DNA of 64,000 nucleotides from Hyalella azteca (lineage: Eukaryota > Arthropoda > Malacostraca > Amphipoda > Hyalellidae). Both the position numbers and the translations under genes were made by a program. The notes beneath the pieces were generated by a model, which was not told where the DNA came from, did no database searches, and worked only from the letters and a program-made list of their open reading frames with translations. The stretch lies in contig NW_025937992.1 in the NCBI RefSeq assembly GCF_000764305.2, forward strand, positions 406,358 to 470,357, read 5' to 3'. Of the stretch, positions 32,001 to 44,641 are shown one piece after another. The stretch's first letter is position 1. Each line of letters starts with the position of its first letter.

Positions 32001-35000
32001 CGCCTTTCCGTTTAATCACTATTTAGTAAAATATTTACATTTGGTGGAATATAGTGTAAGCCATCATTTAAGTTTGCTAATTTGTTGGTCTGTTTCTTTT
32101 TGCTGTCCGACGCTAAATATGTTTCTGTTTTTCAGTCTGTAAGCTTTCTTATTAATTTAGAATGGTCGTGCAAATAAGCTTCATAAATTTTGGCTTCATA
32201 ATGAGTTTTCTAATTCATGCGTCACTGGCGTAAATTTCTACTTAAGAAACATATGCTTCCCCAAAATTAAAAAAAGGTTCAGCACACTCAAATAAAAAAC
32301 ATCAGCGTTTTCTAATTCAATTCTAACTTGATGCGATTCTGAGCGCGGAAAGACAAATTTTTAGCTGCTCACAAGTCTAAACGAAAATTCTCGCTAGGCC
32401 CTTTGATAAGACTAGATGTCACTAAAAGCAGTAGACTCGTAAATTCTGTTCAGTGGTGAGGGAATATTAAAATTTTTGCTTGCGTATCATCGAAGGAAAG
32501 TATCTTGAGTATCACTTTTTCGTCCCTTAAGAGTCCTTTAAAGAACCAATCCATAATGAGAATAGTTCCTGCATCACACATACGATGTCGTTCAAACTGA
32601 GGAATGTGCTTGAGGCGATCGCTTAACTGCTTGCTGAGCGTAATGAGAGGAAGCTTTAGAGAAGCCATTTACATTACCTTTAAATGCTTTATTTTAGGTA
32701 ACATGATTGGCACTGCCCATCAAATTTTAAGTGAATATAAGTCATTGAGAAATTACCCGCTCGTTTGAACCAATATTTGTATATATGTCTATGTAATATG
32801 TTAGAGGATTTTAACGTTGAGTTGTTTTTCAATGTCAGCAGAAGGAGAATTTTATTTAAGCAAGTGTGCCATTGCATTTGTACTGCATTTTATGCTTGAA
32901 AAAGCGCTAAAAAATAACTGCTTTCAAAAAAAATTATGTCAAGTTTATATAATACATTATACGCATTTGTTTTAATAACAAACATCGAAAACATAAATGA
33001 ATTTCAAAATTCAACAAGCATCCATCTATTGAGAAATATCTATATCCAAAGTATTCAAGATTGAAATTGTAATTAAGACACAATTGCCAAGAAGGTGTGA
33101 GAAGACAAGGCTCGTGTCATGAACCAGGTCCTTTTCAAATAGTTCAGCTAGTGAATATGTTATAATTTATGATGAATAATAGTCAGCAACTGTAAAATTT
33201 TAAAATATGAAGAGTTGAAAGTTAATGTAAATGCTTGTCTGGTAAGTTGTCCCACTTTATCTATTAAATGTTAGTGCTCAGTAATTTCCACTTGAATACG
33301 TTGGTCGAATCATTTAGTGATAAAACCTTTTTATCGTCTGTTGCTCATGTCTAGAAATTCAATAATTCCCATAAGGCGGTACGAAGAAAGGGAATTTTCT
33401 AGAAACACTCTCAGGAAATGTTATCTGGATGACAAAAAAAAAATGGGTTTGTGAAACAATGAACAAACACCGAACACTTGATCAATGCAAGGGCGCGTGG
33501 TATGGATGGATGTTGAGGGACCTTCATCAAACGTAATAATTCGATATGATAAATTCAATATTTTAATTTTATTTTACCGTGGTCTTAGACTACTGTTGAT
33601 CGTAATCTCTAATCGTAATTTGATTAACACCTCCATAATTTAGCCACAACTAGCTTTCAAATTAATATATAAAAAATTCCGCACTTTGTATGATGGTTTA
33701 ATTTCAATATGTACTTATCTAATTAATATTATTTGTCAAATTTCGTAACAAAATAACTGTTGAATAATAAATTTTTTTTGTTCACTTCTCATCCATAAAG
33801 TATGGATAGTCAAGATGAGTTAATTAGGATTTATTGCTCATTTTTAAACTCATTAAAAATTTTAACCAAATAACGGCAGGGATTTTAAGTAAAGACAGTC
33901 AATACATTCATAAACATTTTAGAAGCAGGACTACCTTACAAGTAAATATTTACAAAATAAAAGTCATTTTTTAAATCAGATACAATTTCAGTACATTATT
34001 TTGTGTCTCGCAGTGATAACCGATATCTTTCCTAATGCATGGTTTCGTGGATGCTGTGATGTCAGCGAGAAATACATCTCGCACTGGAACTGTTCTTCCA
34101 GGAAACGTATCTTAGTTCCGAGACTTTGAACATATTTTTTCGACGGGAATTCACAGAGTACTTGGTGTTACTTTCTACGGAGCTTGCTTCTGGATATTTT
34201 CATATATTGCATCAGCGTAATTATTGTGGATGGAAAGTTAAAGAGATGGATAATTTCGTGCAATGCAATCTTACTTTTCACTCATTTTCTTATTATCGGT
34301 ATGTATTTTCTCAAGAAATCTTATTTATTTTAGACCGACAAATACTGCAAATAGCATTTTATTTTTGTTTTTCTTCTTTGTGTCCCATTTGTATCTCTAT
34401 ATCAATATTTTTGCAAAAAATTTTAATATAAAGTGTACAAAATTTTTCATCCTCATATTCATGACATTCTGTGAGAATTATTTGTTTATGCGTAAAAAAT
34501 TAACGCAAAAAAGCACAATTTGTTATATTGTAGAAAAAGTTATTGATAAAATTCATGTAGATTCTTATAAAAGTCTAGAATTTTTGCACCTTATTTGCAT
34601 TCTGTTGATTCTTGATGATTCATTTCTAAAGCATGAGACAGGAGGTGCATAGTTGAATTTCTGCTTGTCCTCCAGAAAAAAGCGTAAGTATTTACTAAAC
34701 TGAAAAAAATCTATTTCAAAATTAAAGTTTTTTTCAGAAGCAAAACGTCCCAGGGAAGACATTTATTTTATAAGCAGAGGGGAGCATTTTGCCGACCAGC
34801 CTCCTAAAGTGTACATTACTGCTCCATTAAAATTTTAATTATTGATCAATGTGTCAAGAAATCTCAATGTAATCCCCTGCGCTGCGAGGTCATTTAATAA
34901 TAGCCAGACGCCTGCTCTATTTCGGCTTACAGGACGAATCTTCAGTGATTCAATTTAGGGTTAATTAAAATTGATAAATGTATAAGCTGCCTAAACTTCG

Positions 35001-36180
35001 AGAGTTTAGTATGAGTAACCTGACTAAATTAGTGTTTCATTGTGAATTGAATGCAGAACTTTGATTATTAAAGAATATCAATAGGCTAATGATTATTACA
35101 AATTACAGTCATATATTATAAATCATAAACCATAATACGTAATACAGTCATAAAATGACCACTATAAAAATAGCATTAATAAAAATATTGCAGTCATAAA
35201 TTAAATGACTGATAAATGTCGAATTGATTTGATTTTGTAGAAAAATTTCGAAAATAAAAGAATGCAAAAACTGCTCGACCAAATTGAATTGCGCATTTTT
35301 TTATTTAAAACAGAAGTAAACAACAACATTAGCATGCACGTGTGTGCGACTGCCTGCATTGTAAAGTCTGTTTATTGTAAAATCGGTTTATTGTTCCAAC
35401 GCATACATTCCTACGTTGATATTCAGACCCTAATTTTCTTATGTTTGAGGTTCCTGTTTAATGTTCGAAGCAAAATTTCTTTCAATTGGAATGAAAAACT
35501 CAATGTAGCGAGGTCGTGCATTAATTTAGTTCGATAATGAATGTTATGAGGTATATCAGGCTTAGGATTTTCATGCCAACATAGACAAGCATTTTCCATA
35601 ATCATAGAACATCCAGTTGAAAAAGAGCAGATTTAATATCGTACATACTAATTAAAGTAGCGTTTATTCAGCAACTAGGTTCGCCTATTATATTATAAAA
35701 AAAATTTAATTAATATTAATAGGACACATCTTGGTCCATATGACTGGGATACAGTCAAAATATCGCCAGGGGTTTCTCGGGTGATTTAACCTAATTCTGG
35801 TGTTCTGATTCCAAATATGGCATCGATTTTGCTTTAACCTGTCGACAAGTATGATTACTATCATACCATCAGCGAGTGAAGGGCTCTTTCCCAGTTTAGG
35901 TACCCACATATGGCCAGGCCTAATAGCGGAACAAAACATATTTAATTATATTGCACAACCATTCAAACTTGTGACATTTATTCCTTCTCTTTTATATTTA
36001 AATAAATACAAATATTATTAAATTTTCCCCTTCAGCGAGTAACTTTTGAGCTTGGACGCGTCCAGAAAATCCAATTTTTTTATTTATAAATGTTGGACGT
36101 GCATGGGCAGTCAAGCCCAGTTTACTTATATTATTCAGTCATGTAGATTTAAGGGTAATAATGCAATATGAAAACAGCAC
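29076..36180. other. long AT-rich stretch without recognised genes
   Basis: No exon or intact element is seen. Low-complexity tracts include ACATATAATAAT repeats at 30835-30895, TTGTCATATAATA repeats at 31750-31800 and ATAAT/ACAGTCATA-rich sequence at 35090-35205. Frames open at 34126-34652 are strongly AT-driven and hydrophobic, without a motif. Confidence 0.5.
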
Positions 36181-36241
36181 AAGAACAGTTTATTTGAGAA
36201 TTTATAAGGGCAAGGCCGCGGCTTTTTACACGCAACCTATT

Positions 36242-36274
36242 ACAAGCACACAGTATGTCATAATGTGTGCTTGT
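36242..36274. repeat. 11-bp perfect inverted repeat, 11-base loop
   Basis: ACAAGCACACA (36242-36252) pairs with TGTGTGCTTGT (36264-36274). The role is unknown. Confidence 0.7.
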
Positions 36275-39200
36275 CGTTTGTTTGTGCTAGAAGCGCAGCT
36301 ATGTAAACAGACAAATAAATAAGGGGGATATTTGAGAGCGTTCCCATAACGTTAATTGACACCAGCTGAACCATAATGTGTTTTTGGTGGTGAACAAATA
36401 AGAAAATTTTTGGTGATTTTTTGGTTTTTATTAGGCAGCAATTTATAAAATTTTATTTAGGATTGAGAACAATTTTTAACTGAATTAAGATAAAAACATA
36501 AATATCACTACAATCAAAATAACAGCCAAAATGGACCTTTGTGATGTGAACATATGTACTCGGATTTCCTAACATAAAAGAATTCTAGTTCGAGATTAGT
36601 TACGGCGATTACAAAAGTATAATCAACGATTCTCAAATTAGATAATTCTCGACTAACGGTCAAAGTTGAAAGTAAGTTTCAAGTTTCCGTGCTGCAATAT
36701 TCACGTGATTCATCTCGAATTTTTTATCACCCATACCGGCATGAGAAATAACCTCCGTAAATAAATCTCGATATAAAACCATTTGCTTTCTTTCAACAAA
36801 ATTGAAATGGGATATCTTCAAACCATATATTATTTGCTTAAAAATACCTTTGATCGAATTTTCTCATCCACCGAAGCTCTGTAAAAAGGTAAGGGAATCT
36901 GATCGATTTGTTTATTTCGAAGACGCATCAAAGGATCTGCTGGAATTTCAGTTGCACCAGACACAATTTTAATTTTGTCCCTATTTTGTAAGAAGCTTCT
37001 TTGATTCAGCTTCAATAATCGCCCATAACTTTACCAATTTGTAGAAAATTTAATTTGCCTCGGTGTCGTTTAGACTTTACTTTCTTGTCATTTTGCTTAA
37101 TCAATTAAAAAAAAACTAGCATGAATTATAATTATTATTCAATTTAATCGTTCTTGCATTTTGATTTATTGCTTCCAAACTAAACTGGTTGACTCTCATT
37201 GGAATTATTATTAATCAAACATACATTTTATGAGTAAACATTTGCACGGCTGGAGTTTTTATTTCGTGCCGGATATAAGTTCTGAGACCGTTTTTCCTCG
37301 TTTGTTAAGATTTTCTTGACAGATATTGATTTCTAAACTAAGTATTAACCACTAATGCGCGTAATATATTTACTGCTTTCAAAGAAAAATATCTGCAAGG
37401 GACTCCATCAAAACTACGCCTCATTTTCTCTTTACGAGAGAAACACCTGATATATTTTTCTCTTTACGAGAAAAAAATTCGAAAAACTCTTGTATTTTCT
37501 TCGCATGTAATCGCGAGTCTGCGTGGGGAGAATATAACATTTTCCTTGGGGGCTGCACGGAAATATTCAATAAATTCACCGCAGCGATAAATTAGTGCGC
37601 TCACTTTTCAGAGTTTAAGCACACATTGCAAGGTTAAGAAATGAAATTTGTTGGTGCATTCAAAACATTAATCACCCGATTTTCAAAGATTAATCAATAA
37701 AGCACCTTAAATATTGGAAAATTCTATCACAATATTGCAATAACTAAAACTAAACTATAATTAAAAATTCGGTTACTAAAAGGTTAAAAAGAAATAATTT
37801 ACCAAAAAAACTGATGTACAAAATTCTGCACGTATTTATTCGACTGAGAATAACACACTACGCCATTATGCTACGCCTATGCACTACGAGTATAAACGTA
37901 GCGCATAGGCTAGTAAGCGGTAAATTTTAACTTGACCGAAAATTTTTTGTTAATTTATTGTAGGTCAATAATAAAATCCTAAATGTCATGATTAAATAAA
38001 AATATCTTAATGTGTGTGTTACTGTGACGAAGATATTAAAAAACTTCAAGCCATTATCAATCAATCTACATGTAGCTTATTCAATTCAGGTATTGGGTAT
38101 TCAGGGGAAATGAAATGCAAGATGCAAACAAATGCAAAAAATGCAAGATGCAAACAAATTTGAAATTAACTTACTGAACAACAATATCTCAGAATCGTTC
38201 TCAATGACTTGTTACGAATTTCTAACATTCAACAGAAAATACCTGAATAACATATGAGATGCATCAGAATTTTAATTGTAGCAGTCGGGATTATCCGCAG
38301 TATAAATTGTATTTAATTTCCTTTGTTTGAATATTCACACGGCTAAACCGTGTGAAGACGAGAAATTTCTTGATCAGAGTAAGGCAGGAGTAGAACAGAA
38401 AATTAAAACTTGCACTCGGTGTCGCTATTTCTCTCAAAGAGGAAGTGTTGTCTACATTTTCTATTGAATAACATTTAAAAATGGCCTCAGAGATCGATGA
38501 GAAGTGCCAGAGGTAAAGGCACTTCTATTACTTCCTGCATTTTTTATTACAATAGCCATCGACTTAAGAGAAAAAAAACCTGAAAGGCGGCATCGACCGT
38601 CCGTAGAGTTGTATATGGGCTGCATGTGTTTGCCTCCTGCTCATGAAGGTTATTTATTATTCAAATTCAGTTCCTGGTAACTACTCTTGATGAATACTTG
38701 ATACAATCATTTGAAGTTACTTCAGTTGCTGTATTATTATTGCGCAGTAGACATGCACAGTACATTATAGTGTCGGATGCATTGCATGCTCTGATTTATT
38801 TCTTCTTGCGCTTCGTAATGGTTCATCAAAAGGGTGAATAAATATGCTTTAAGAATGAGATCTAAATAAGTCGTAACATTGATATGTATTATCTAGAATT
38901 TAGGTGGCTTATTTTATTGTAAAAATCTGTATTCTTATTTAGTGCTTGCAGTCATATGTAATACGATCATCAACTCTCCATTACATTCATACATTCATTC
39001 ATTCAATACATTCATCATGCTTTTCGATCCGATGCTTTTCTACCTTGGCGCGCTATGGCAATCTACTGTTACCTGCATTTTTTATTACGTAGAAGAGCAA
39101 ATCAACTCTTTTATTCATTACTATTAAAAACCTCACTATAGATTTTGTTCCGCATGTGTTATATTATTTGATATTTCTTTATGAATAAGGGAGATGCTTT

Positions 39201-42200
39201 CCGTTTAGGCGTGGAAAAAAACGTGTAACATTTTTCATTTTAAATTTTATCTGTTCAAAATTTCATTTGCAATGAACTATAATTTGAATAAAGTTGGAAA
39301 AAGACTGAACTAAGAGCAGTTCAATTTGCCTGATTAAATCTTCCAATCAGTTTGTAAAACAGAACTGCAATCGATAATGAGTGCTAATTGTTATTATTAG
39401 TATTATTTCGGCTACAAGGAATTAGATGCTAAAGTAGCCGATACTTCATTGATAATTTTTAAACTGTGATTCGGAAATACGATATTGGTGATCATTCTGT
39501 CATGTTTTGCATATTTTAAGTTTATTGCGATATCTCATTTCACTCGATTTAATTATCACCTTTGTTATAGGCGATGATTGGTAGATTAATATTTTCCCTT
39601 ACATAAATGACTGGTGAAAGCAAAATTAGTTACGTATTAACTTTATTTGCAATACAAAGATTGATAAAAAAAGAATCATCTTCTGATCTACAAATTATGT
39701 TGAATAAATTGATTGAGAAGAAAAGTAACGCCTAATATTATTGTGGACGCAAATCTTACTCTCAATTTGGTAGCATAAAAACTCGAACAAACTATAAGTG
39801 AACAAATAAAAATCCTAATATTAAACCTTGGCGTTAAAGCTGCAGCAACTCGTTGTACAGCGCGTAAAAATTATTTACAGTAAACGGCATTTCGGTGCTG
39901 TTGAAAAGAAATTACATGACTTTGCTCACAGGACAGCGATTGAATATAGGATCTAGATTATACAAATTAATTATATAGCATAAATAATAATTATAAAGAT
40001 AAATACAACATGGAATTGGTGCAACTCCATTCGCCTCCGCTTAAACTACAGGCTACGATGCTTGTTTATAGATTGCCCTGCTCCAATTTCCTTCAAGTAA
40101 ATTTCCAGATTGCAATAACGTGTCTGGAATTTAAAAGTCAAAACATCAACAACGCCCTCGATTGCTGTACAAATATTTGTTTTGGAGCACAACCGCCCCG
40201 ATCGGAGGATCTTTGAGATCTGTTGACGGCGGTGCAAGTGTCTTGATCTGCGACAAACAGGATTGCAGACGTAAAAAGGATTTTTTTTTACGTAAAGTCA
40301 ATCACTCCACGCAACGGAGGAGGACATATCGGTGGCCAGCGTCTGTCATGCACACAACTCTACGTTGAGATAAAATTATTTTATAGATTTTTTGGGGGAT
40401 CGGGAAACTAGATTAGTCTATTTTCAAATTGCAACAAAATCGACACATTTAGGAATAAACTTATGTTATGTTTACAACTTACGAGTGAGAAGTAATCAAT
40501 AGGTTTTCTAAATTAATATATATATAATAATCCTACTTTCAATTCAATCGATTATTTTCTGTTTACGTTCTTATATGTTTTCAAAACACAATTTAGCCCG
40601 TTCATTTCACCATGCCAAAGGGATTGAAGTATCTCAATATAAATATTAAATTGTAGAAACAGTTTGCCCGCGATTCAGTACAACGCTACTTATTCAAATA
40701 TTTTCTCTTCATTTGGTAGTGAGAAAGAGGTTACATTTACCTGCATACAAGAAAACTGGATAAACCTGACCTGGATCGTGTCTGGCCAGATTATAATACT
40801 GATCTTCCCTTAAATGAAATCGTAAATCTAGACCTGGGACTGGTATGCTCAAATTCTAGCGCATGTTTTGGCGGAACTCTAGGCGAACTGTCATCTATCG
40901 GGTTTACAGACAATTGAATTGCCGTGGCTGTTCCATCAAAAAACTTTCAAGCCACTCGAGCGGTGCAGTTCACTTACGAACACAAAGCTTCGCTCAAATT
41001 CAATTAAAACGCCAATGCAGAACAGAGCTCAGACCTGAGCAGAGTGCGCTAGACCTAGCGAGCGTCATCTTCTTGCGTGTGGTACGAGTAAATAGCGTAT
41101 CGTTCATAGAGCCTCGAATGTAGGTTATCTGGTGGTGGAATTGTGATACCAGATTCGCTTCTCGTTTAGGTGAAATACAGCAAACTTGAAACTTGGTTTC
41201 TAAAACCAGCATGCACAGTCAACGTGCACCATGATATTGCTTATCGGCTTGTTTACTTGATTGCAGAGGCGATGACTATTTGGCAGTGAAATTGTAAAAC
41301 CAGAGATGTGATTCACTCCTTGATTTCTAGAACTCTATGTAGCTTTAATTTTCGTGTCTGAAACCAGCATACGTCGACACTTTTTAGGAACTTTACTTCA
41401 TTTAATATCTTGATGTGTGAATGTTTAAAAAACATGTTTAAATCTTTTATTCCCCTTTAATTTTTAAAGTATTGCCGTTAAATGTCTCACCGTAACGTGA
41501 ATAAAATATGGATAAATGGAAATAATAATTTTTACTGTGGAAACGAAGGCAGGTCAAAAAGCTCGGAACACTATGGCGCAGAAATTGAATTAGGAAACAT
41601 TTTCATAATATTTGCAGTTTCTTCGTCGATGAACAAAAAATATGTTGAAATAAAATAAGAAAGATTATTTATTTAAAATCTAATTTTTCATGCAAGAATA
41701 TAATTAATTATAATTATAATCAATTTATTTAATTAGATCATTAGATGCATTGAATTTAAAATTCATTGTATCTTCATAAGCTAATCTTAAGTGTGCATAT
41801 ACTCGTATTTGGGGTCATAAATGTTCTTCATGACTGCGTATGAAAACAGTATGGTCATTTTATTCGCGACTAATGTGATCCATGTGCATATGGGAACACC
41901 GAGAAAATTAGGAATATTACTTGATTGCAAAAGGGCTCACTCATAATATGTAAAATGTCAGGATACTAAAAGAAATTAGGTATTTTCGACTCGTTTCTTA
42001 CTCAATTTTAGGTATATGTGAGGGTATTTTTCTCTCTCTAAGAAAAAACTCAACACGAATTTTTCGAGTCATGTAGAATATTGAATCTTGAATAAAGCAG
42101 GGTTAGCGTTAATAACAAAATTTTTTAGGTAATTTTAATGAATAAAAAAATATTTTTACCAAAAAACATCTGATGGGATTGTCTCAGAGATTGTCTTCAG

Positions 42201-42365
42201 AGGATTTCAAAATGATTATTTTACGAGAATACGGTTTTTGGTTGGTCGTCACTTAGTACCGACAAAATTTCCGCATTGACCTATACAATTGAATTCGTTG
42301 GTCTCATTTTCAATATGGATACAAAGAAAGCGAAAAAGCGACTCATCGTGCATAAATACTGAATT
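36275..42365. other. AT-rich stretch without recognised genes
   Basis: No supported exon is seen. Short direct repeats of ATGCAAGATGCAAACAAAT occur at 38110-38160. A GC-richer patch at about 40860-41100 has an open plus-strand frame with no recognisable motif. Confidence 0.45.
37875..37910. repeat. 14-bp inverted repeat with one mismatch, 8-base loop
   Basis: GCCTATGCACTACG (37875-37888) pairs with CGTAGCGCATAGGC (37897-37910), with one non-pairing position. It forms a compact hairpin of unknown role. Confidence 0.7.
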
Positions 42366-42369
42366 TAAA

Positions 42370-42541
42370 AAAATATAACACAGTACTCACTGCAGTGAGT
42401 GACAGAGAGCGCATTTTCTCGTCGACGAAAACTTGAGGTCACGGACGGACGGATGGACAGACGGATAAACAGACAGACGGACGGACGGACATGGCGAGCA
42501 CAATATTGCATTTTTTCCATAAATGAGAAAATGCGCTAAAA
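42370..42541 (+). repeat. dispersed hairpin element, copy 2
   Basis: The 16-bp palindrome ACTCACTGCAGTGAGT is at 42385-42400, AGCGCATTTTCTC at 42408-42420 and GAGAAAATGCGCT at 42525-42537. The core has an expanded GGAC/AGAC tetranucleotide run. It is the longest of the three copies and is in the opposite orientation to copy 1. Confidence 0.82.
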
Positions 42542-42569
42542 ATAGTCTGTTTTAGAGAAAAAGCCAAAT

Positions 42570-42790
42570 GACATACCAATAGCCTGGCGCTGGCCACCGA
42601 TGATCTACCTCACAATTCTAGCAGAGCCGCGCATGCCGAGCGTCAGCACTTCTAAGGGTTGAACAGCAATTTGATTGAGCCGGAGCGCGTGTTGAGGCTC
42701 AATCCATCACAGGAGGCCTGAGCCGTCACAGTGCGGCCGGTATGAGTCAAGCCGGGACTCAAAAAAGCAATTCTATAGACAGCGTGGAAG
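42570..42790. other. GC-rich patch with a 9-bp hairpin, unassigned
   Basis: This GC-rich stretch follows the hairpin-element copy. It includes GATTGAGCC (42673-42681) paired with GGCTCAATC (42696-42704). No protein family or RNA gene is recognised. Confidence 0.3.
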
Positions 42791-42794
42791 CAAT

Positions 42795-44320
42795 TTCTCG
42801 GATAGCCATTGGACCGTCAGAAGCAATGCCGAGTGAAGGTTTCGAGTACGAATCTGGTTTGCTGCTCAAGCATTAGAATGATGAACGAAAGGCTTAGATG
42901 ACAGTTTTTTTGGTTGTCTATTAAATAAAATTGAAATTGCGGAAGCCTTTTTTGATTTGTGGTCAGAATTTTACGCGGCTCGGCGCGCATGATAGCTTTT
43001 TCAATCAAGAGTGGTAGCGCTATTGTGATGACAAAGAAAAAAATCGAAAATGCTTACCGAACACGTAGATTTACTTTTTATCTCGGAGGAGCAACGAAAA
43101 TGTAAAGTGAATTTTCACCATCAGATATGGCACGTTTATTTTGTTTTGGAACAAAATCATAGAGGTTTTGGGCATTTAGGCCTGAATGTTTTATCCGTTT
43201 ATCCAAGTCAATCGCCTCGTAGAATAAAAATAATAATAATGTGGTCTGAGCTGTCAGCCCTCAATTGCTCATTAGATTATCGAGGTCAACAAATGGCAAG
43301 GTGTGTCTTGTTTGTCTTTACTGGCCTATACAAATAACTAAAACAATGATTGTTCGAGTAACGAGGTCGTTGTGATGTCACGGACGCATTAGAAATCGTT
43401 TTAATTAAGCACCTTACTTGCGAGTGAATGTGACATTCGCTTTCGAGTCAATAAGAGAACGCGGAAACCTTATTTAAATAGCAATTATATTAGTGCGAAA
43501 TAACATTATCAGTCGATTGAAAAGATATTTTTATATTCTTAGGAAAAGATTTTTTATCCACATTTCTGAGGTTATACAAGATGCTTGAAGTCGGAATTTC
43601 AAAAATCAATTAAGAAGTATAAATTAAAGTTTTTTTTTTTCTTCAGGTGAATTTACTATAAAAAATTAATGTATGGTGAGATATACGACAGTAATCGATG
43701 AGTAGTATTCCACATGATTTCAAACAATTTTTTTAAAAGGAAGTTTAGGAAAAGTGCGTAAGTTTAAAATCTCGAGACGGAAAGTATCCTGTAATTTTTT
43801 GCGACTCAGAAAAATGTTATGTGAAAAAAAATCATTTTTAAATGACAGTTCTTTAACCATTTTACAACCTCTTTGATATAGCAATAAACTGGCTTGATAA
43901 AATAGGATGTAATTGAACAGGTCAGATTCATGAAAAAATTTATTAACTTTGACATATGAAATATTTTGATCTCCAGTGAATCCTAAAATTTCTAAATATA
44001 TTGATTAATTTATAACTCTGGAATATATTTAATGAAATACAGAGGATAGAATGGCAAGGTTTGAAGCATTTCGTTTGTGATGACAGATCGCATAAAAATA
44101 TTTATGTGAATATATAGACGTCAACCCACTATTATTTATGGTCATTGTCAAGAAAAAGTCTGGACATATTCTCTATCTGGTTGACAAAAAATTCTGTAAT
44201 TTTATGATTGACATACGTGATAACAGCTTTTTAATGTTTAATCGTACAGAAATACATTCCATGAATCAGTGTTCGCCCTTTTGCTATTTAAAGTTATTTT
44301 TCATTTCGGTCAGATTTGAT
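42795..44320. other. AT-rich sequence downstream of the xylose isomerase gene
   Basis: No gene was recognised. ORFs at 43050-43337 and 44138-44338 have no identifiable motif. Confidence 0.5.
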
Positions 44321-44323
44321 TTT

Positions 44324-44329
44324 TTTATT
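44324..44329 (-). promoter_or_regulatory. candidate polyadenylation signal AATAAA for xylose isomerase
   Basis: The minus strand reads AATAAA about 155 bases downstream of the TAG stop. The position is plausible for a short 3' UTR, but such hexamers are common in AT-rich DNA. Confidence 0.3.
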
Positions 44330-44482
44330 TTGATTTAGGGCACTTCTGAAAATAAAATGAAATCCATCTTCAATCATCATTAAAAAAGATCACAAATTTG
44401 GGTACACTGAACAATTTCAACAACTTAACACCGTATAACCTCTTTGAACTCTCATAACAACTTTTCTCAGCTTGCCCTTATT

Positions 44483-44641
44483 CTAGACGTAGTTATTAAG
44501 TATTGTTTCGAAGTGCTCTTGATGCGCGCTCACAGGCGTTGGGTGGCCTTCCTCCAGCGTGAACTTCTCGCAGTCCTCGAGCGTGGCTTTGCCAGCAGCG
44601 ATTTTGGCTCCAAGTCCACCAGTCCACGTGCTGTAGCGGCT
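44483..44641 (-). CDS. xylose isomerase exon 9 (terminal)
   Basis: This phase 0 exon has 52 codons and a TAG stop at 44483-44485. It begins [18 protein letters not shown], the usual C-terminal RYSSF-like segment of the family, and ends NNYV. The acceptor is CCTCGCCAG at 44642. A 20-bp minisatellite lies 20 bases upstream of the acceptor. Confidence 0.93.
   Translation of the reverse strand, partial: SRYSTWTGGLGAKIAAGKATLEDCEKFTLEEGHPTPVSAHQEHFETILNNYV

Noticed and set aside
34126..34652. Overlapping plus-strand ORFs rich in Phe, Ile and Leu
   Set aside because: Hydrophobicity follows from AT-rich base composition, with no start context or family similarity.
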